Positions 24,971-33,928 are shown, counted from the first letter of the stretch. The stretch: 64,000 bases of DNA from Biomaibacter acetigenes (GCF_003691585.1 NZ_CP033169.1:1674001-1738000), one strand, 5' to 3'. Numbers and translations: made by a program. Notes: a model not told the origin generated them from the letters alone.

Positions 24971-26437
24971 TTAGTCTATGAAACCGCTGTATTTAGCAAC
25001 GATTTCCATCAACTTAACCAGGGCTTTAACAGCATATCTGAAATTCTTTTCCACTATTTGGCCATTTTCGTCGGTTGTTCCAAGGCCCGGTGAGATCATT
25101 ATATTTGCGTCATAAGCCACGGTGGGAATTACACCCATTGGTCCCAAACCGCTCTGGAAGATGTTTGTTCCGGCATACATATCTTCTATGGAGAATATCG
25201 GCAGACCCAATTCAGTGCCGTTCCATGTGTTTTCATAGTTTACTTCAATAGCTCTGGAATTGTAGGATTTTGTGATGATTAAACCTTTCTTAATCTTTGG
25301 ATGAATCTGTTCAAACTCTTCTTTTACAATGTTGTACATGTCATCTACGGGTTTGGTCAATTCAGCGGGATTGTCCCTCAACTCCTTCAGGGCAGCAACT
25401 ACCCCAAGAAGAGCTTCTTTACCGGGATCATTTGTAACATAGGCTGCCTTGCCGTAGGAAGCCGTGGTGCCGTACCTGTCACCATGCATACCCAGGGCTC
25501 TTCTAATGGGTACCATGAATTCTTCTTTACCTATAATCAAACCAGCAGTTGTAGATTCACTGGCTTTGTCAAGACTGTAGATAATAACATCGGCACCGCT
25601 CTTTCTGATGTCATGGCCAATAAAGGGAACACCCCAGGCATTGTCAATTACATAGGGTATGTCAAAATCATGGGCAATTTCAGCCAGCCTCTTTTGCAAT
25701 ATTGGTGTTCCATCGGTATCCTTCACGCCATATCCATAACCCGGTGTGTCATATCCCAGTGAAGTGATACCTGTCAACATGGAGGCATGCCTGTCGGCTA
25801 TGGTTTTGATCTTTTTGGCAGAAGCTTCAGGATCCACTTTTGTCAATTGAATTACAGGATGGTATTTTATTCCATGGACTGAGTAATCCGCACCTACAAG
25901 AGGAGCAATATAAACACTGGTGTTGTTCTGCCTCTTGCCGTAGAAACCTAATTCTCCCGGAGTGGACCCCCTATCGGCAAGGATGTCTTTAAATCTTCCC
26001 GGGAAGGGTCTACCGTATCCACCATGATGATGCAGGTGTTTTTCATAGGGAATAATGTAACGAGCCTGGTAACTGTCTCCTCTTCCCTGCATAGGCGGAG
26101 TAAACAGAGCGTCGAAAGTTACCCAGAGACCTGCTTCACAGGTGTTGACAGGAGCTACATCATATTCATCGCCATAAACATCCTTTACAATTGAACGAAT
26201 TTCATCTACAAGTTTTGCAAGAGGGATAACCTCCGTGCTTCCCTTATCCAGAGCTTCCCTTACTTTTTTTGTAAGAGGCGAGGGACATCCGGATATGGCT
26301 CCGGTTAAACCAAATTTTCCTCTCAATTCAGCCGGAATCCCTATCTCATCGGCGGCTTTCCGGGCTTCGGCGTAGATATTGGGTATGTTGGCCTGTAGGA
26401 ACCTATACATTTCAAATTTCTTTGTGAACTTGGCCAT
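24971..26437 (-). CDS. PLP-dependent fold-type I enzyme, unknown substrate
   Basis: 488 residues, start ATG after AGGAGGAGTTTTAAA. Fold-type I PLP signs: an Asp in PYVIDNAWGVPFIG that would contact the pyridine nitrogen, and a candidate Schiff-base Lys in IIYSLDKASESTTAGLIIG. The N-terminal third has GLTGAISGCPSPLTKKV and APVNTCEAGLWVTFDALF; a histidine-rich stretch (EKHLHHHGGYGRPFPG) is unusual. It resembles beta-eliminating lyases or Sep/Sec synthase-like enzymes only in general layout. Directly upstream in the same operon is RidA, which hydrolyses enamine/imine products of PLP enzymes, so an eliminating or deaminating reaction is plausible. Confidence 0.75.
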   Translation of the reverse strand: MAKFTKKFEMYRFLQANIPNIYAEARKAADEIGIPAELRGKFGLTGAISGCPSPLTKKVREALDKGSTEVIPLAKLVDEIRSIVKDVYGDEYDVAPVNTCEAGLWVTFDALFTPPMQGRGDSYQARYIIPYEKHLHHHGGYGRPFPGRFKDILADRGSTPGELGFYGKRQNNTSVYIAPLVGADYSVHGIKYHPVIQLTKVDPEASAKKIKTIADRHASMLTGITSLGYDTPGYGYGVKDTDGTPILQKRLAEIAHDFDIPYVIDNAWGVPFIGHDIRKSGADVIIYSLDKASESTTAGLIIGKEEFMVPIRRALGMHGDRYGTTASYGKAAYVTNDPGKEALLGVVAALKELRDNPAELTKPVDDMYNIVKEEFEQIHPKIKKGLIITKSYNSRAIEVNYENTWNGTELGLPIFSIEDMYAGTNIFQSGLGPMGVIPTVAYDANIMISPGLGTTDENGQIVEKNFRYAVKALVKLMEIVAKYSGFID

Positions 26438-26454
26438 TTTAAAACTCCTCCTGA

Positions 26455-26912
26455 TTATTTTATTTTTACAATAAGTTCAACTTCACATGTGGCATCCATG
26501 GGTAGCTCGCTCACACCTACCGCGGAGCGCGCATGGGCCCCTGCATCGCCAAAAATCTGGCCCAGCAATTCTGAAGCACCATTTATGACTTTTGGCTGCT
26601 GGTTGAAACCATCGGCACTATTTACGAATCCGACAACTTTAACTATTTTTTCAACGTTGTCAAGACTTCCCGCCAAGGATTTTATAATGCTCAGACAGTT
26701 TAATGCACAAATTTTGGCCGCTTCATAAGCATCTTCCACCGTAACTTCTTTTCCGGCTTTCCCCTTATACTTCAACTCCCCATTTACGAAGGGAATCTGA
26801 CCTGCAGTATAGATATACTTATCTACTTTTACCCCTGGAACATAAGCTGCAACCGGTTTTGGCGGTTCAGGCAATGTGATGCCCAACTCCTGAAGCTTTT
26901 TTCGAATGACAT
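26455..26912 (-). CDS. ridA: RidA/YjgF-family enamine/imine deaminase, frameshifted near start
   Basis: Hydrolyses reactive enamine/imine intermediates released by PLP enzymes. Landmarks: AAYVPGVKVDKYIYTAGQIPFVNGELKY, EAAKICALNCLSIIK, and the C-terminal DAGAHARSAVGVSELPMDATCEVELIVKIK with the conserved Arg in ARSAVGV. The best start is the ATG at 26912 (MSFEK...), six bases after GGGAGGTG. That frame joins the body only if the A-run at 26897-26902 (six T on the plus strand) gains one base. It is followed 17 bp later by the PLP enzyme, a functional pairing. Confidence 0.88.
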
Positions 26913-26978
26913 AAAATACACCTCCCTTCAAAGCGTATTCCAAATTTATTTTTTTCATAAAAAACTTTTTTATTCTTT

Positions 26979-27401
26979 TTATCCGATTTCTACCTCATCA
27001 TCCAGCTTTAGATTTCTTTCATTTCCTGATATGCGCTCATCACTATAGATTACAATATTATAATGGTTTGGCATGTGAGTTTCGTCAAAACCTGCTATCT
27101 TTCCAACGACATTTCCCGCCACTTTTACCTCATCACCTACAACAATGACGGTGCTTTCCTTGACAGTAAAAAACCCAAGATAGGCAATTCTGTTTACTGT
27201 ATCTCCAGGTCCCTTTGTTTCGTCCGTTAGTATCATTTCATGAACTTCATTTTGCAAAAGGCAGCGGGATGGTTGAGCAATGAGTTTTAACCCACGTTCC
27301 TCATATTTCCCATCAAGGACAACCACGAGGTTCCCTTTTAAAGGTTTTTTCTTGGCATATGGATTCATTTTAAACATTCCTGTTTTATATGGATCTGCCA
27401 T
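26979..27401 (-). CDS. Conserved-looking hypothetical protein, first gene of the PLP/RidA operon
   Basis: 140 residues from the ATG at 27401, preceded by GAGGAGGTATAAG. The sequence is beta-rich (KGNLVVVLDGKYEERGLKLIAQPSRCLLQNEVHEMILTDE, then VIVVGDEVKVAGNVVGKIAGFDETHMPNHYNIVIYS), with no membrane segment, cysteine cluster or signal peptide. It looks like a small barrel or enzyme-associated domain. It follows a TATAAT -10 box and a palindromic operator. No family recognised with confidence. Confidence 0.6.
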   Translation of the reverse strand: MADPYKTGMFKMNPYAKKKPLKGNLVVVLDGKYEERGLKLIAQPSRCLLQNEVHEMILTDETKGPGDTVNRIAYLGFFTVKESTVIVVGDEVKVAGNVVGKIAGFDETHMPNHYNIVIYSDERISGNERNLKLDDEVEIG

Positions 27402-27411
27402 CTTATACCTC

Positions 27412-27441
27412 CTCATCAATGATGAGCTATTTTGCATTATA
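27412..27441 (-). promoter_or_regulatory. Promoter -10 box with overlapping-downstream operator CTCATC-AAT-GATGAG
   Basis: On the minus strand TATAAT (27436-27441) is followed ten bases later by the palindrome at 27412-27426, which abuts the ribosome binding site of the 27401 gene. A weak -35 (TTTCAA, 27459-27464) lies 17 bp upstream. The palindrome differs only in its 3-bp spacer from the one at 20913-20927. A regulator bound here would block initiation. Confidence 0.6.
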
Positions 27442-27546
27442 AGTATTCTACATTTTTATTGAAAATCCTTCTTACATACAAAAAATTTTTTTAGTTTTTT
27501 TCATTAAATGGTATTTATTTTTTATGATTGATATTTATTCCGCTTT

Positions 27547-28767
27547 TTACGTGGATTCTATATTAATCTTATTTTTTCTAAATATCCAGCCTTTAATAAT
27601 AGTAATATTTACATAGTAATATTTATATAGTAAAAAAGCACCAAAAGGTGCTTCGCTAAAACTCAACCATTCTCTTATAATTCTATAAAACATGTCAAAG
27701 AATGTTTTTTCACGTATATCTTGAGCGGACTTCAATACAGTTTTGCAAACCTGTTTTCCCTTAATAAAAACTTGAATTTCACCTATGGGCTGGTTTTTAA
27801 TTACCGGTGCCTTTATACTGTCGGGGACCACCATCTTCAAATCAACTGTTTCATTTTCGCCAACCGGAAGAAAAATATCTTCACCTGCCACCAGCAGTGC
27901 TATGTCAAGTATTCCATTTTCCACCCGGGCCGTAGTATATAATCTGTCTTTTACCACCACATGCTCGTATTTGTAATGGGAAAACCCGTAGTTCAACAGC
28001 TTATAAGAGTTGCCGAAATGATCCCCTGTTCCCAGGACCACAGCAATCAATTGAAAACCGTTTCTTGCCGCCGAGGCCACAAGGCATCTTCCGGCTGCGC
28101 CTGTATAACCAGTTTTTATACCATTAACTCCGATTTTACTCCACAAAAGCCTGTTGGTATTATAAATGTGCCTTGAATGGCTGCCTTCATTTATGATCTT
28201 TTCTCTGGTTTGAACTATTTCTCTGAATTTTGGGATACCCCATGCATACCGCGCAATCATTGCCAGATCCCGGGCTGTAGTATAATGTCCGGGCTCGTCA
28301 AGGCCGTGAGGATTCATGAAATGAGTATTTAATGCCCCAATTTCCAATGCTTTTAAATTCATTAAATCTACAAAGTTTTTTTCATTGCCCCCAATATGTT
28401 CTGCAATTGCTACGGCGGCATCATTCCCTGATGGCAGAAGAAGTCCGTAAAGTAGGTTTTCTAGAGACATGGTTTCTCCTGCTCGGAGGTAAAAGGATGA
28501 ACCTCCTATAGCGGCAGCTTTTGTACTAACTCTAACCTTTGACTCCAGATTCCCCCTTTCCAGGGCAATTATCGCCGTCATTATTTTCGTGGTGCTCGCC
28601 ATAGCCCTTTTTTCTTCAGAATTTTTCTCTATCAAAATCCGTCCGGTAACTGGTTCCATTAAGACATATGCCCGGGCGTCAACATTAAGAGAAATATTTT
28701 CCGCCCTTGCAAAACCCGAACATACTGTAACAAAAATAAATAATAGTATTAAAGTTTTTTTCAGCAT
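27547..28767 (-). CDS. D-alanyl-D-alanine carboxypeptidase (S11, DacB/DacF type)
   Basis: Penicillin-binding protein trimming peptidoglycan stem peptides. 406 residues: a Sec signal peptide (MLKKTLILLFIFVTVCSGFARA), then the catalytic SxxK in MASTTKIMTAI, the SxN in LPSGNDAAVA and KTGYTGAAGRC (KTG). The C-terminal region has the beta-rich PBP5-like domain and ends in an amphipathic/hydrophobic tail likely to anchor it to the membrane. It has a paralogue at 43328-44510 in the sporulation cluster. It is followed by an AT-rich gap before the accessory block. Confidence 0.93.
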   Translation of the reverse strand: MLKKTLILLFIFVTVCSGFARAENISLNVDARAYVLMEPVTGRILIEKNSEEKRAMASTTKIMTAIIALERGNLESKVRVSTKAAAIGGSSFYLRAGETMSLENLLYGLLLPSGNDAAVAIAEHIGGNEKNFVDLMNLKALEIGALNTHFMNPHGLDEPGHYTTARDLAMIARYAWGIPKFREIVQTREKIINEGSHSRHIYNTNRLLWSKIGVNGIKTGYTGAAGRCLVASAARNGFQLIAVVLGTGDHFGNSYKLLNYGFSHYKYEHVVVKDRLYTTARVENGILDIALLVAGEDIFLPVGENETVDLKMVVPDSIKAPVIKNQPIGEIQVFIKGKQVCKTVLKSAQDIREKTFFDMFYRIIREWLSFSEAPFGAFLLYKYYYVNITIIKGWIFRKNKINIEST

Positions 28768-28852
28768 ATATTTAATCCCTCCAGCTAAGGTTATTTTTTG
28801 GTTAATGATACAAATTCATTCGAATAATAACTGGAGGGATTACCAGTTTCAT

Positions 28853-29251
28853 TTATTCATAACAAATATTGCAGCCGAATTCTTTGGCTATTTTTTCCGC
28901 TTCTTTTACATCCTCATCGCTCCAAATAGACCAGCCTCCCTTTAACACCCCATTTACATATATTTCTACCTTATCTTTTTTAAAAATCATCATCTTCTCA
29001 TGTCTTTGTTTCATCTGAGTTACCTGGCGCATTACAGCTTCCTCGGGGTTGATATCAAGTACCTTCAGGGCAATAAAAAGGCATGATAAAGCATCTTCCA
29101 ATTCCCTTTTTGCCTTATCCTGTTCATTACGTAAAAGAGCTTTTAGAGATTCCGCAACTTCTTCATTTAAATGGCTTATGGCTTCTTTGGGATCGGTCGT
29201 TGTATATTTACGATTTTCCCATATTAATTCCACAGCTTTTTCTAGTTCCAT
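28853..29251 (-). CDS. MazG-like nucleotide pyrophosphohydrolase
   Basis: 132 residues. All-alpha NTP pyrophosphatase fold with the metal-binding pattern HLNEEVAESLKALL ... ELEDALSCLFIALKVLDINPEEAV (E-x2-E then E/D-x2-D), and KQRHEKMM. A C-terminal extension of ~40 residues (VEIYVNGVLKGGWSIWSDEDVKEAEKIAKEFGC) is not part of the basic fold. It likely removes non-canonical or damaged NTPs (family knowledge). Confidence 0.82.
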   Translation of the reverse strand: MELEKAVELIWENRKYTTTDPKEAISHLNEEVAESLKALLRNEQDKAKRELEDALSCLFIALKVLDINPEEAVMRQVTQMKQRHEKMMIFKKDKVEIYVNGVLKGGWSIWSDEDVKEAEKIAKEFGCNICYE

Positions 29252-29333
29252 TTATTTCACCTCTCCCGATTTATTTCTGATAATTTATATCTTAAACTTA
29301 AAAAAAAACTTTTTTCAATATAAAAAAGCCAGG

Positions 29334-29751
29334 CTATCTCGCCTGAACCGTAAATGACTCGTTGTTTTTCTTCAAAATACTCTTTAACTGGTCCAGAATT
29401 TGGGGAGCCACATCTATAATTCTTTCAATCATGGCGCTTTGTGTCACCGGCAAAAGCCTTATTTGACCCTGACCTACAACCATAAAAGCCACAGGTTGAA
29501 CCGATACGCCGGCGCCGCTACCCCCCTCCGAAGGGAAGTTTTTGCTGCCCACCTTTATCGGCGTTCTGGGAGCTTTTCGAATCAAATTCCCCGCCGCCGG
29601 CAGCAAAGCCAAAGGTTACTCTTGATACGGGTATTATAACACTACCATCCGGTGTTTCCACTGCATCTCCTACTATTGTATTTACATCCACCATTTCTTT
29701 AATACTTTCCATGGAAGTTTTTATTAAACTTTCAATTGGATGTCCATCCAT
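29334..29751 (-). CDS. gerW: GerW/YtfJ-family spore protein, frameshifted at a G6 run
   Basis: Spore germination-associated protein of the DUF YtfJ family. From the ATG at 29751 (AAGGAG upstream), HPIESLIKTSMESIKEMVDVNTIVGDAVETPDGSVIIPVSRVTFGFAAGGGEF runs to LPFGGG and then stops. GSGAGVSVQPVAFMVVGQGQIRLLPV continues in another frame. The break is a G6 run (C6 at 29521-29526); five G restore the protein. It overlaps the end of the DUF2953 gene, its usual partner. Confidence 0.9.
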
Positions 29752-30430
29752 ATTCTTTCGCTCTCCTTGCATTAAAATAACTTCTTCGTGAAATAAGCCA
29801 CATTACCGGAATAAATAAACCTGTAATAATAATATGACCAACCCTGACTTGAATTATACCTTTAAAGACTATTTGTGCGGGTTCAGTTTTTAATAATAAT
29901 GGGAATACTGTTATATCACTGGATACTCTTTCGAAATCGAAATAATATGACATAACACTTAAAATAAAATATATAAAACTCCATATTCCACCTGCTATAA
30001 TCCCGGCGATGGCAGGGTCCTTCACCCCAAATTTGATACCAATATCGAACTTGTTGATTTTTATGGTTTTTAAAAACACCCTGATTACCGGTTTAAATCT
30101 TTTAATCTGCGCAGACAATCTTTTTATAAAGTTTAATGCCATACCTATCCTGAATCTCAGGGGAGAAAATACAACCTTTTCGGTTTTCTTTACTTTTTTT
30201 ATTCTACGGTTTGATAAATTTACCTTAAAGGTCATAAATGGAATCATATTTTTAATATCAAAGCTCATTTCGGGGACTTTGACATCTACCTTAATTACTC
30301 TCAAATAAACAACAGATATTTCCATGTGTTCGTCAGAACCCTTTTTATAAAAATATAAATTAAATTTTACCGGAGATAAAACAAAAAGAGAAAAAGTTAA
30401 GGCTAATATTATGTAAATCAACAAAATCAC
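29732..30430 (-). CDS. DUF2953-domain protein
   Basis: 232 residues with an N-terminal membrane segment (ILLIYIILALTFSLFVLSPVKF) and hydrophobic stretches near 150-170 and 200-215. FDIGIKFGVKDPAIAGIIAGGIWSF is the DUF2953 core. The gene regularly lies between scpB and gerW/ytfJ in sporulating Firmicutes, as here. Function unknown; the link to sporulation is by neighbourhood. Confidence 0.85.
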   Translation of the reverse strand: MILLIYIILALTFSLFVLSPVKFNLYFYKKGSDEHMEISVVYLRVIKVDVKVPEMSFDIKNMIPFMTFKVNLSNRRIKKVKKTEKVVFSPLRFRIGMALNFIKRLSAQIKRFKPVIRVFLKTIKINKFDIGIKFGVKDPAIAGIIAGGIWSFIYFILSVMSYYFDFERVSSDITVFPLLLKTEPAQIVFKGIIQVRVGHIIITGLFIPVMWLISRRSYFNARRAKEYGWTSN

Positions 30431-30485
30431 CGTTTAACTTTTTCTCTTAGTTTATGGAAAATGATGCTAAAAAATACATGTTATA

Positions 30486-30985
30486 TTATTTTTGAATATC
30501 TTCCAATGTTGATATTCCAAAGTATTCCATACAGTAATCGGTAGCTCCGTAGAGGATAGGTCGTCCCGGCGCGTCCAGACGGCCAATTTCATGGACCAGA
30601 TTTTTTTCTTGAAGGCTGCTGAGGGCCTTTTCCACATTTACTCCCCTGATAGCTTCTATTTCGGTTTTGTTACGGGTTGTTTGAACAGGATTATGGCCAG
30701 GGTTTCCAGGGCAGCCCTTGAAAGTTGTGAATTTACTTTAGGTTTGAACATTTTCTCTACATAGGGAAAAATATCCGGTTTTGTCGTAAGTCTTACACAT
30801 TTTCCCACCTGCGAAACCATAATACCTCTTGCAGGAGAAGAGTAATCTTCCTGAAGCTTTCGAACACAATACAAGAGTTCGTCCTCCGATATCTCTAAAG
30901 TCCGGGATAAATCGCCGATATTGACAGGGTCGCCCGATACAAATAAAAGACCTTCAACAATTGACATTAATTTATCTATTTCCAT
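30486..30985 (-). CDS. scpB: Segregation and condensation protein B, frameshifted
   Basis: Winged-helix partner of ScpA/SMC in chromosome condensation. The first 109 residues (IVEGLLFVSGDPVNIGDLSRTLEISEDELLYCV ... SRAALETLAIILFKQPVT) are in one frame. EIEAIRGVNVEKALSSLQEKNLVHEIGRLDAPGRPILYGATDYCMEYFGI continues in another, ending at 30486. The break is a T4 run at 30664-30667, where one more base restores TEIEAIRGV. The start overlaps the scpA stop by 10 bp. Confidence 0.93.
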
Positions 30986-31725
30986 TGCCGAACCTCCCTG
31001 CTCGTCACCACAATCTCATCAAAAAGGCGTTCTTGGGCAGCAATTATTTTATTCATTTTAATCAATTCTAGAATGGCAAGGAATGTAACAATCAGTTCCA
31101 GTTTAGAACACTTTTTATTGAATAACTTGCTGAAAAGCACGCTGGATTTGCTGGCAATGATTTTATATATCTCTTTTACCTTTTTGGCCAAGGGATATGG
31201 GTCCTTTGACACCGTGTGCAATTTTCCTTCCTGGTTTTTCTTCATAATCAAATTTGAAAAAATAAACTTCATATTTTCCAGATTAACATTGGATATGTTA
31301 AATTCCCCATTCCATAGATATGACAGGTCTTCCGGGACTCGCTTAAATAATTTCCGCTGTTCTTCTTCGCGATTTTTTAAAACTTCCGCAATATCTTTAT
31401 ACTTTTTATACTCCACCAGCATGTTTACCAGTTCCGTTCTCGGGTCCAGTTCATCATCCCCTACCGCCAGTTCCAGTTGAACCTGATCATCTTTTGGGAC
31501 GGGTAGCAGCATTCTGGATTTAATACTCAAGAGGGTGGCGGCCATTACTAAAAATTCGCTGGCAAGGTCTATTTTGTTTTCTTCAATATCTTTCAGGTAT
31601 TCTAAATACTGGTCCGTCAGTTGGGCAATAGGTATATCGTAAATATCAATCTGATTTTTTTCTATGAGGTGAAAAAGAAGGTCAAAGGGCCCCTCAAAAG
31701 CTTCCAGTTTTACATTAAGTGCCAT
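30976..31725 (-). CDS. scpA: Segregation and condensation protein A
   Basis: Kleisin that bridges SMC heads. N-terminal FEGPFDLLFHLIEKNQIDIYDIPIAQLTDQYLEYL is the family signature, followed by FLVMAATLLSIKSRMLLP and a C-terminal winged helix (VTFLAILELIKMNKIIAAQERLFDEI). 249 residues from the ATG at 31725 (AGGTGAATATT upstream). It lies in the order M50 protease - scpA - scpB, as in many Firmicutes. Confidence 0.95.
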   Translation of the reverse strand: MALNVKLEAFEGPFDLLFHLIEKNQIDIYDIPIAQLTDQYLEYLKDIEENKIDLASEFLVMAATLLSIKSRMLLPVPKDDQVQLELAVGDDELDPRTELVNMLVEYKKYKDIAEVLKNREEEQRKLFKRVPEDLSYLWNGEFNISNVNLENMKFIFSNLIMKKNQEGKLHTVSKDPYPLAKKVKEIYKIIASKSSVLFSKLFNKKCSKLELIVTFLAILELIKMNKIIAAQERLFDEIVVTSREVRQWK

Positions 31726-31746
31726 AATATTCACCTGTAACTGAAC

Positions 31747-32370
31747 TTAAAATCTAAATAAAATTAGATTAGACAATGTATCCAACCCTATGTGGACAAA
31801 AGTAATGAGAGGATCCAGAATAATATTTAAAAGTCCAAAGTAAACCAGCAAAATAAGGATAAGCGGGCCATATGCCTCCATTTGAGAAAAGACATAGCCC
31901 TGCCTTCCCGGCAGCAGACTCATCAAAATTTTGGAGCCGTCAAGGGGTGGAATGGGTATAAGATTAAAAACTGCCAGCACAAGATTATAAACAAAAAGTA
32001 TATGAATAAATGTTGACAGAATCCCGCTGAAAAACAAATTCAGCTTTATTAAAACCATCGTGATAAAAGCCAGAAATAAGTTAGAAAGGGGACCAGCCAG
32101 TGATACCAGCAATATGCCTTTTTTAGGGTCTCTGTAATATGAGGGATTTATCTGGACAGGTTTCGCCCACCCGAACCGGAAAATCCATAGCATCAGCAAA
32201 CCCACCGGATCAAGATGGGCCATGGGATTTAATGACAGTCTGCCAGTCCACCGCGGCGTCGGGTCCCCCATGGCGTCCGAAACTTTGGCATGGGCATATT
32301 CATGAAAAGTAATGGCTATTAACAACGCAGGTATTCTCAATAGCATCTCGGGTCCGAAAAAATTTGCCAT
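31747..32370 (-). CDS. Site-2-protease-family membrane metalloprotease (M50)
   Basis: 207 residues with five or six membrane segments. Zinc site HEYAHAKVSD (HExxH) in the first third and the second motif NLIPIPPLDGSKIL (N-x-P-P-x-D-G) in the last third are intact. This is the short single-domain, PDZ-free YwhC-like class. Its substrate is unknown. It starts ATG after AAAGGAAGTAGTTTC. Confidence 0.92.
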   Translation of the reverse strand: MANFFGPEMLLRIPALLIAITFHEYAHAKVSDAMGDPTPRWTGRLSLNPMAHLDPVGLLMLWIFRFGWAKPVQINPSYYRDPKKGILLVSLAGPLSNLFLAFITMVLIKLNLFFSGILSTFIHILFVYNLVLAVFNLIPIPPLDGSKILMSLLPGRQGYVFSQMEAYGPLILILLVYFGLLNIILDPLITFVHIGLDTLSNLILFRF

Positions 32371-32440
32371 GAAACTACTTCCTTTCTTTGCCTTTTAATA
32401 TATCTCCTTATAGCATTATATCATTTATATTGAAATGAAA

Positions 32441-32463
32441 AAAGTGCGCTTTTTGCGCACTTT
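32441..32463 (-). terminator. Terminator of lysA
   Basis: AAAGTGCGC (32441-32449) pairs with GCGCACTTT (32455-32463), loop of five T on the plus strand. On the minus strand a TTTTTT tract follows. It lies 30 bp after the lysA stop. Confidence 0.85.
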
Positions 32464-32492
32464 AAAAATCCTAAGCAAAGGAAACAGATTTT

Positions 32493-33797
32493 TTATTGGT
32501 TTTTAAATACTTCATTTCTCAGCAGATCTTCATAAGTTTCTCTCTGAACCATTAACTGGGCGCTTCCGTCTTTTACAAATACCACCGCAGGCCTCGGAAG
32601 CATATTATAGTTGCTGGACATTGTATAGTGGTATGCTCCGGTGCAAAAAATGGCCAGAATATCTCCGGGAACAACCCTGGGAAGTTCTATATCCCATATA
32701 AGCATATCACCGGACTCGCAGCATTTTCCTGCCACGGAAACCTTCTCTTCAGGCGGATTTCCCGCCTTGTTTGCAATCATGGCACTATATTTGGCCCCGT
32801 ACAGCGCCGGCCTGATGTTATCACTCATACCTCCGTCTACGCTGATATATTTTCGGACGCCCGGGATATTTTTAATTGAGCCTACGGTATAAAGAGTGGT
32901 TCCGGCGGCACCTACTATAGCCCTTCCGGGCTCTATTAGGATTTTAGGAACCCGTATATTGAGTTTTTCAGACCACAATTTTACTGAATCCACCAGTGTC
33001 TCTAGATAATTTTCCACAGAAAGGGGTCTGTCATCATCCGTATATTTTATGCCAAACCCACCCCCAAAGTCTATTTCGCTGGTCTCAATACCGAAACTTT
33101 CATGGATATCCCTGGCGAATTTGAGCATGACCTCCGCCGCCATGTTAAATGGCTCTCTTTCAAATATTTGAGACCCTATATGACAGTGAAACCCCATAAG
33201 TTTTATACCCTTTGAGCTAAGCGCATGTTCCACTGCCATCACGGCATGGCCGTTCTCAAGACCGAATCCGAACTTTGAATCAAGCTGGCCAGTTTTAATG
33301 TAGTCGTGTGTATGAGCCTCTATGCCCGGTGTAATCCTTAGCAAAATTTTAATTTTGCTACGCTGCTTTTTAGCAAGGTCTTTTAGCATTTCCAGTTCGT
33401 AAAAGTTATCTACGATAATTCTGCCCACACCGTATTTCACGGCCATCCTGAGTTCTTCATAGGATTTGTTGTTTCCGTGAAAATAAATTCTTTTGGCCGG
33501 AAACTCCGCACTTATGGCTGTATACAGTTCTCCACCGGATACTACGTCCAGGCTTAAATCTTCTTCTTCAATGATTTTACACATACCCATGGTTAAAAAG
33601 GCCTTTCCGGCATATATAACTTCGCTGTTTTCATGAAGTTTCGACAATGTGTGTTTATATAAACGGCAGTTTTTCCTGATATATTCCTCATCCATCAAAT
33701 AAAGTGGGGTGCCGAATTCTCTTGCCAGGTCTACTGTGTCACAGCCGCCAATCTCTAAATGATTCAATTCATTGATTCTAGCAGTGCCAAAAAGCAT
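32493..33797 (-). CDS. lysA: Diaminopimelate decarboxylase
   Basis: PLP enzyme making lysine from meso-diaminopimelate, last step of the pathway. EVIYAGKAFLT holds the Schiff-base Lys; GFHCHIGSQ, DFGGGFGIKY, EPGRAIVG, CCESGD and GAYHYTMSSNYN are the fold-type III and DapDC signatures. 434 residues from the ATG at 33797, eight bases after GGAG. It is controlled by the lysine riboswitch and terminators upstream (33818-34241). Confidence 0.96.
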   Translation of the reverse strand: MLFGTARINELNHLEIGGCDTVDLAREFGTPLYLMDEEYIRKNCRLYKHTLSKLHENSEVIYAGKAFLTMGMCKIIEEEDLSLDVVSGGELYTAISAEFPAKRIYFHGNNKSYEELRMAVKYGVGRIIVDNFYELEMLKDLAKKQRSKIKILLRITPGIEAHTHDYIKTGQLDSKFGFGLENGHAVMAVEHALSSKGIKLMGFHCHIGSQIFEREPFNMAAEVMLKFARDIHESFGIETSEIDFGGGFGIKYTDDDRPLSVENYLETLVDSVKLWSEKLNIRVPKILIEPGRAIVGAAGTTLYTVGSIKNIPGVRKYISVDGGMSDNIRPALYGAKYSAMIANKAGNPPEEKVSVAGKCCESGDMLIWDIELPRVVPGDILAIFCTGAYHYTMSSNYNMLPRPAVVFVKDGSAQLMVQRETYEDLLRNEVFKNQ

Positions 33798-33817
33798 TAA
33801 ATATTCTCCTTTCAAAT

Positions 33818-33860
33818 AAAAAAGCTTTCATTAATTTAATTAAACAGAGGTAGCTTTTTT
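33818..33860 (-). terminator. Third terminator-like hairpin just before lysA
   Basis: On the minus strand AAAAAAGCT and AGCTTTTTT pair across a ~25-nt loop, ending in a T6 tract about 20 bp upstream of the lysA start. It could be an extra attenuator or part of the leader fold. Confidence 0.4.
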
Positions 33861-33928
33861 GAAATGTGCTACGGAAAGCCCTATATTAAGGAATATCTTT
33901 GCTTTCCTTAACATTTTAAAATAAAAAA

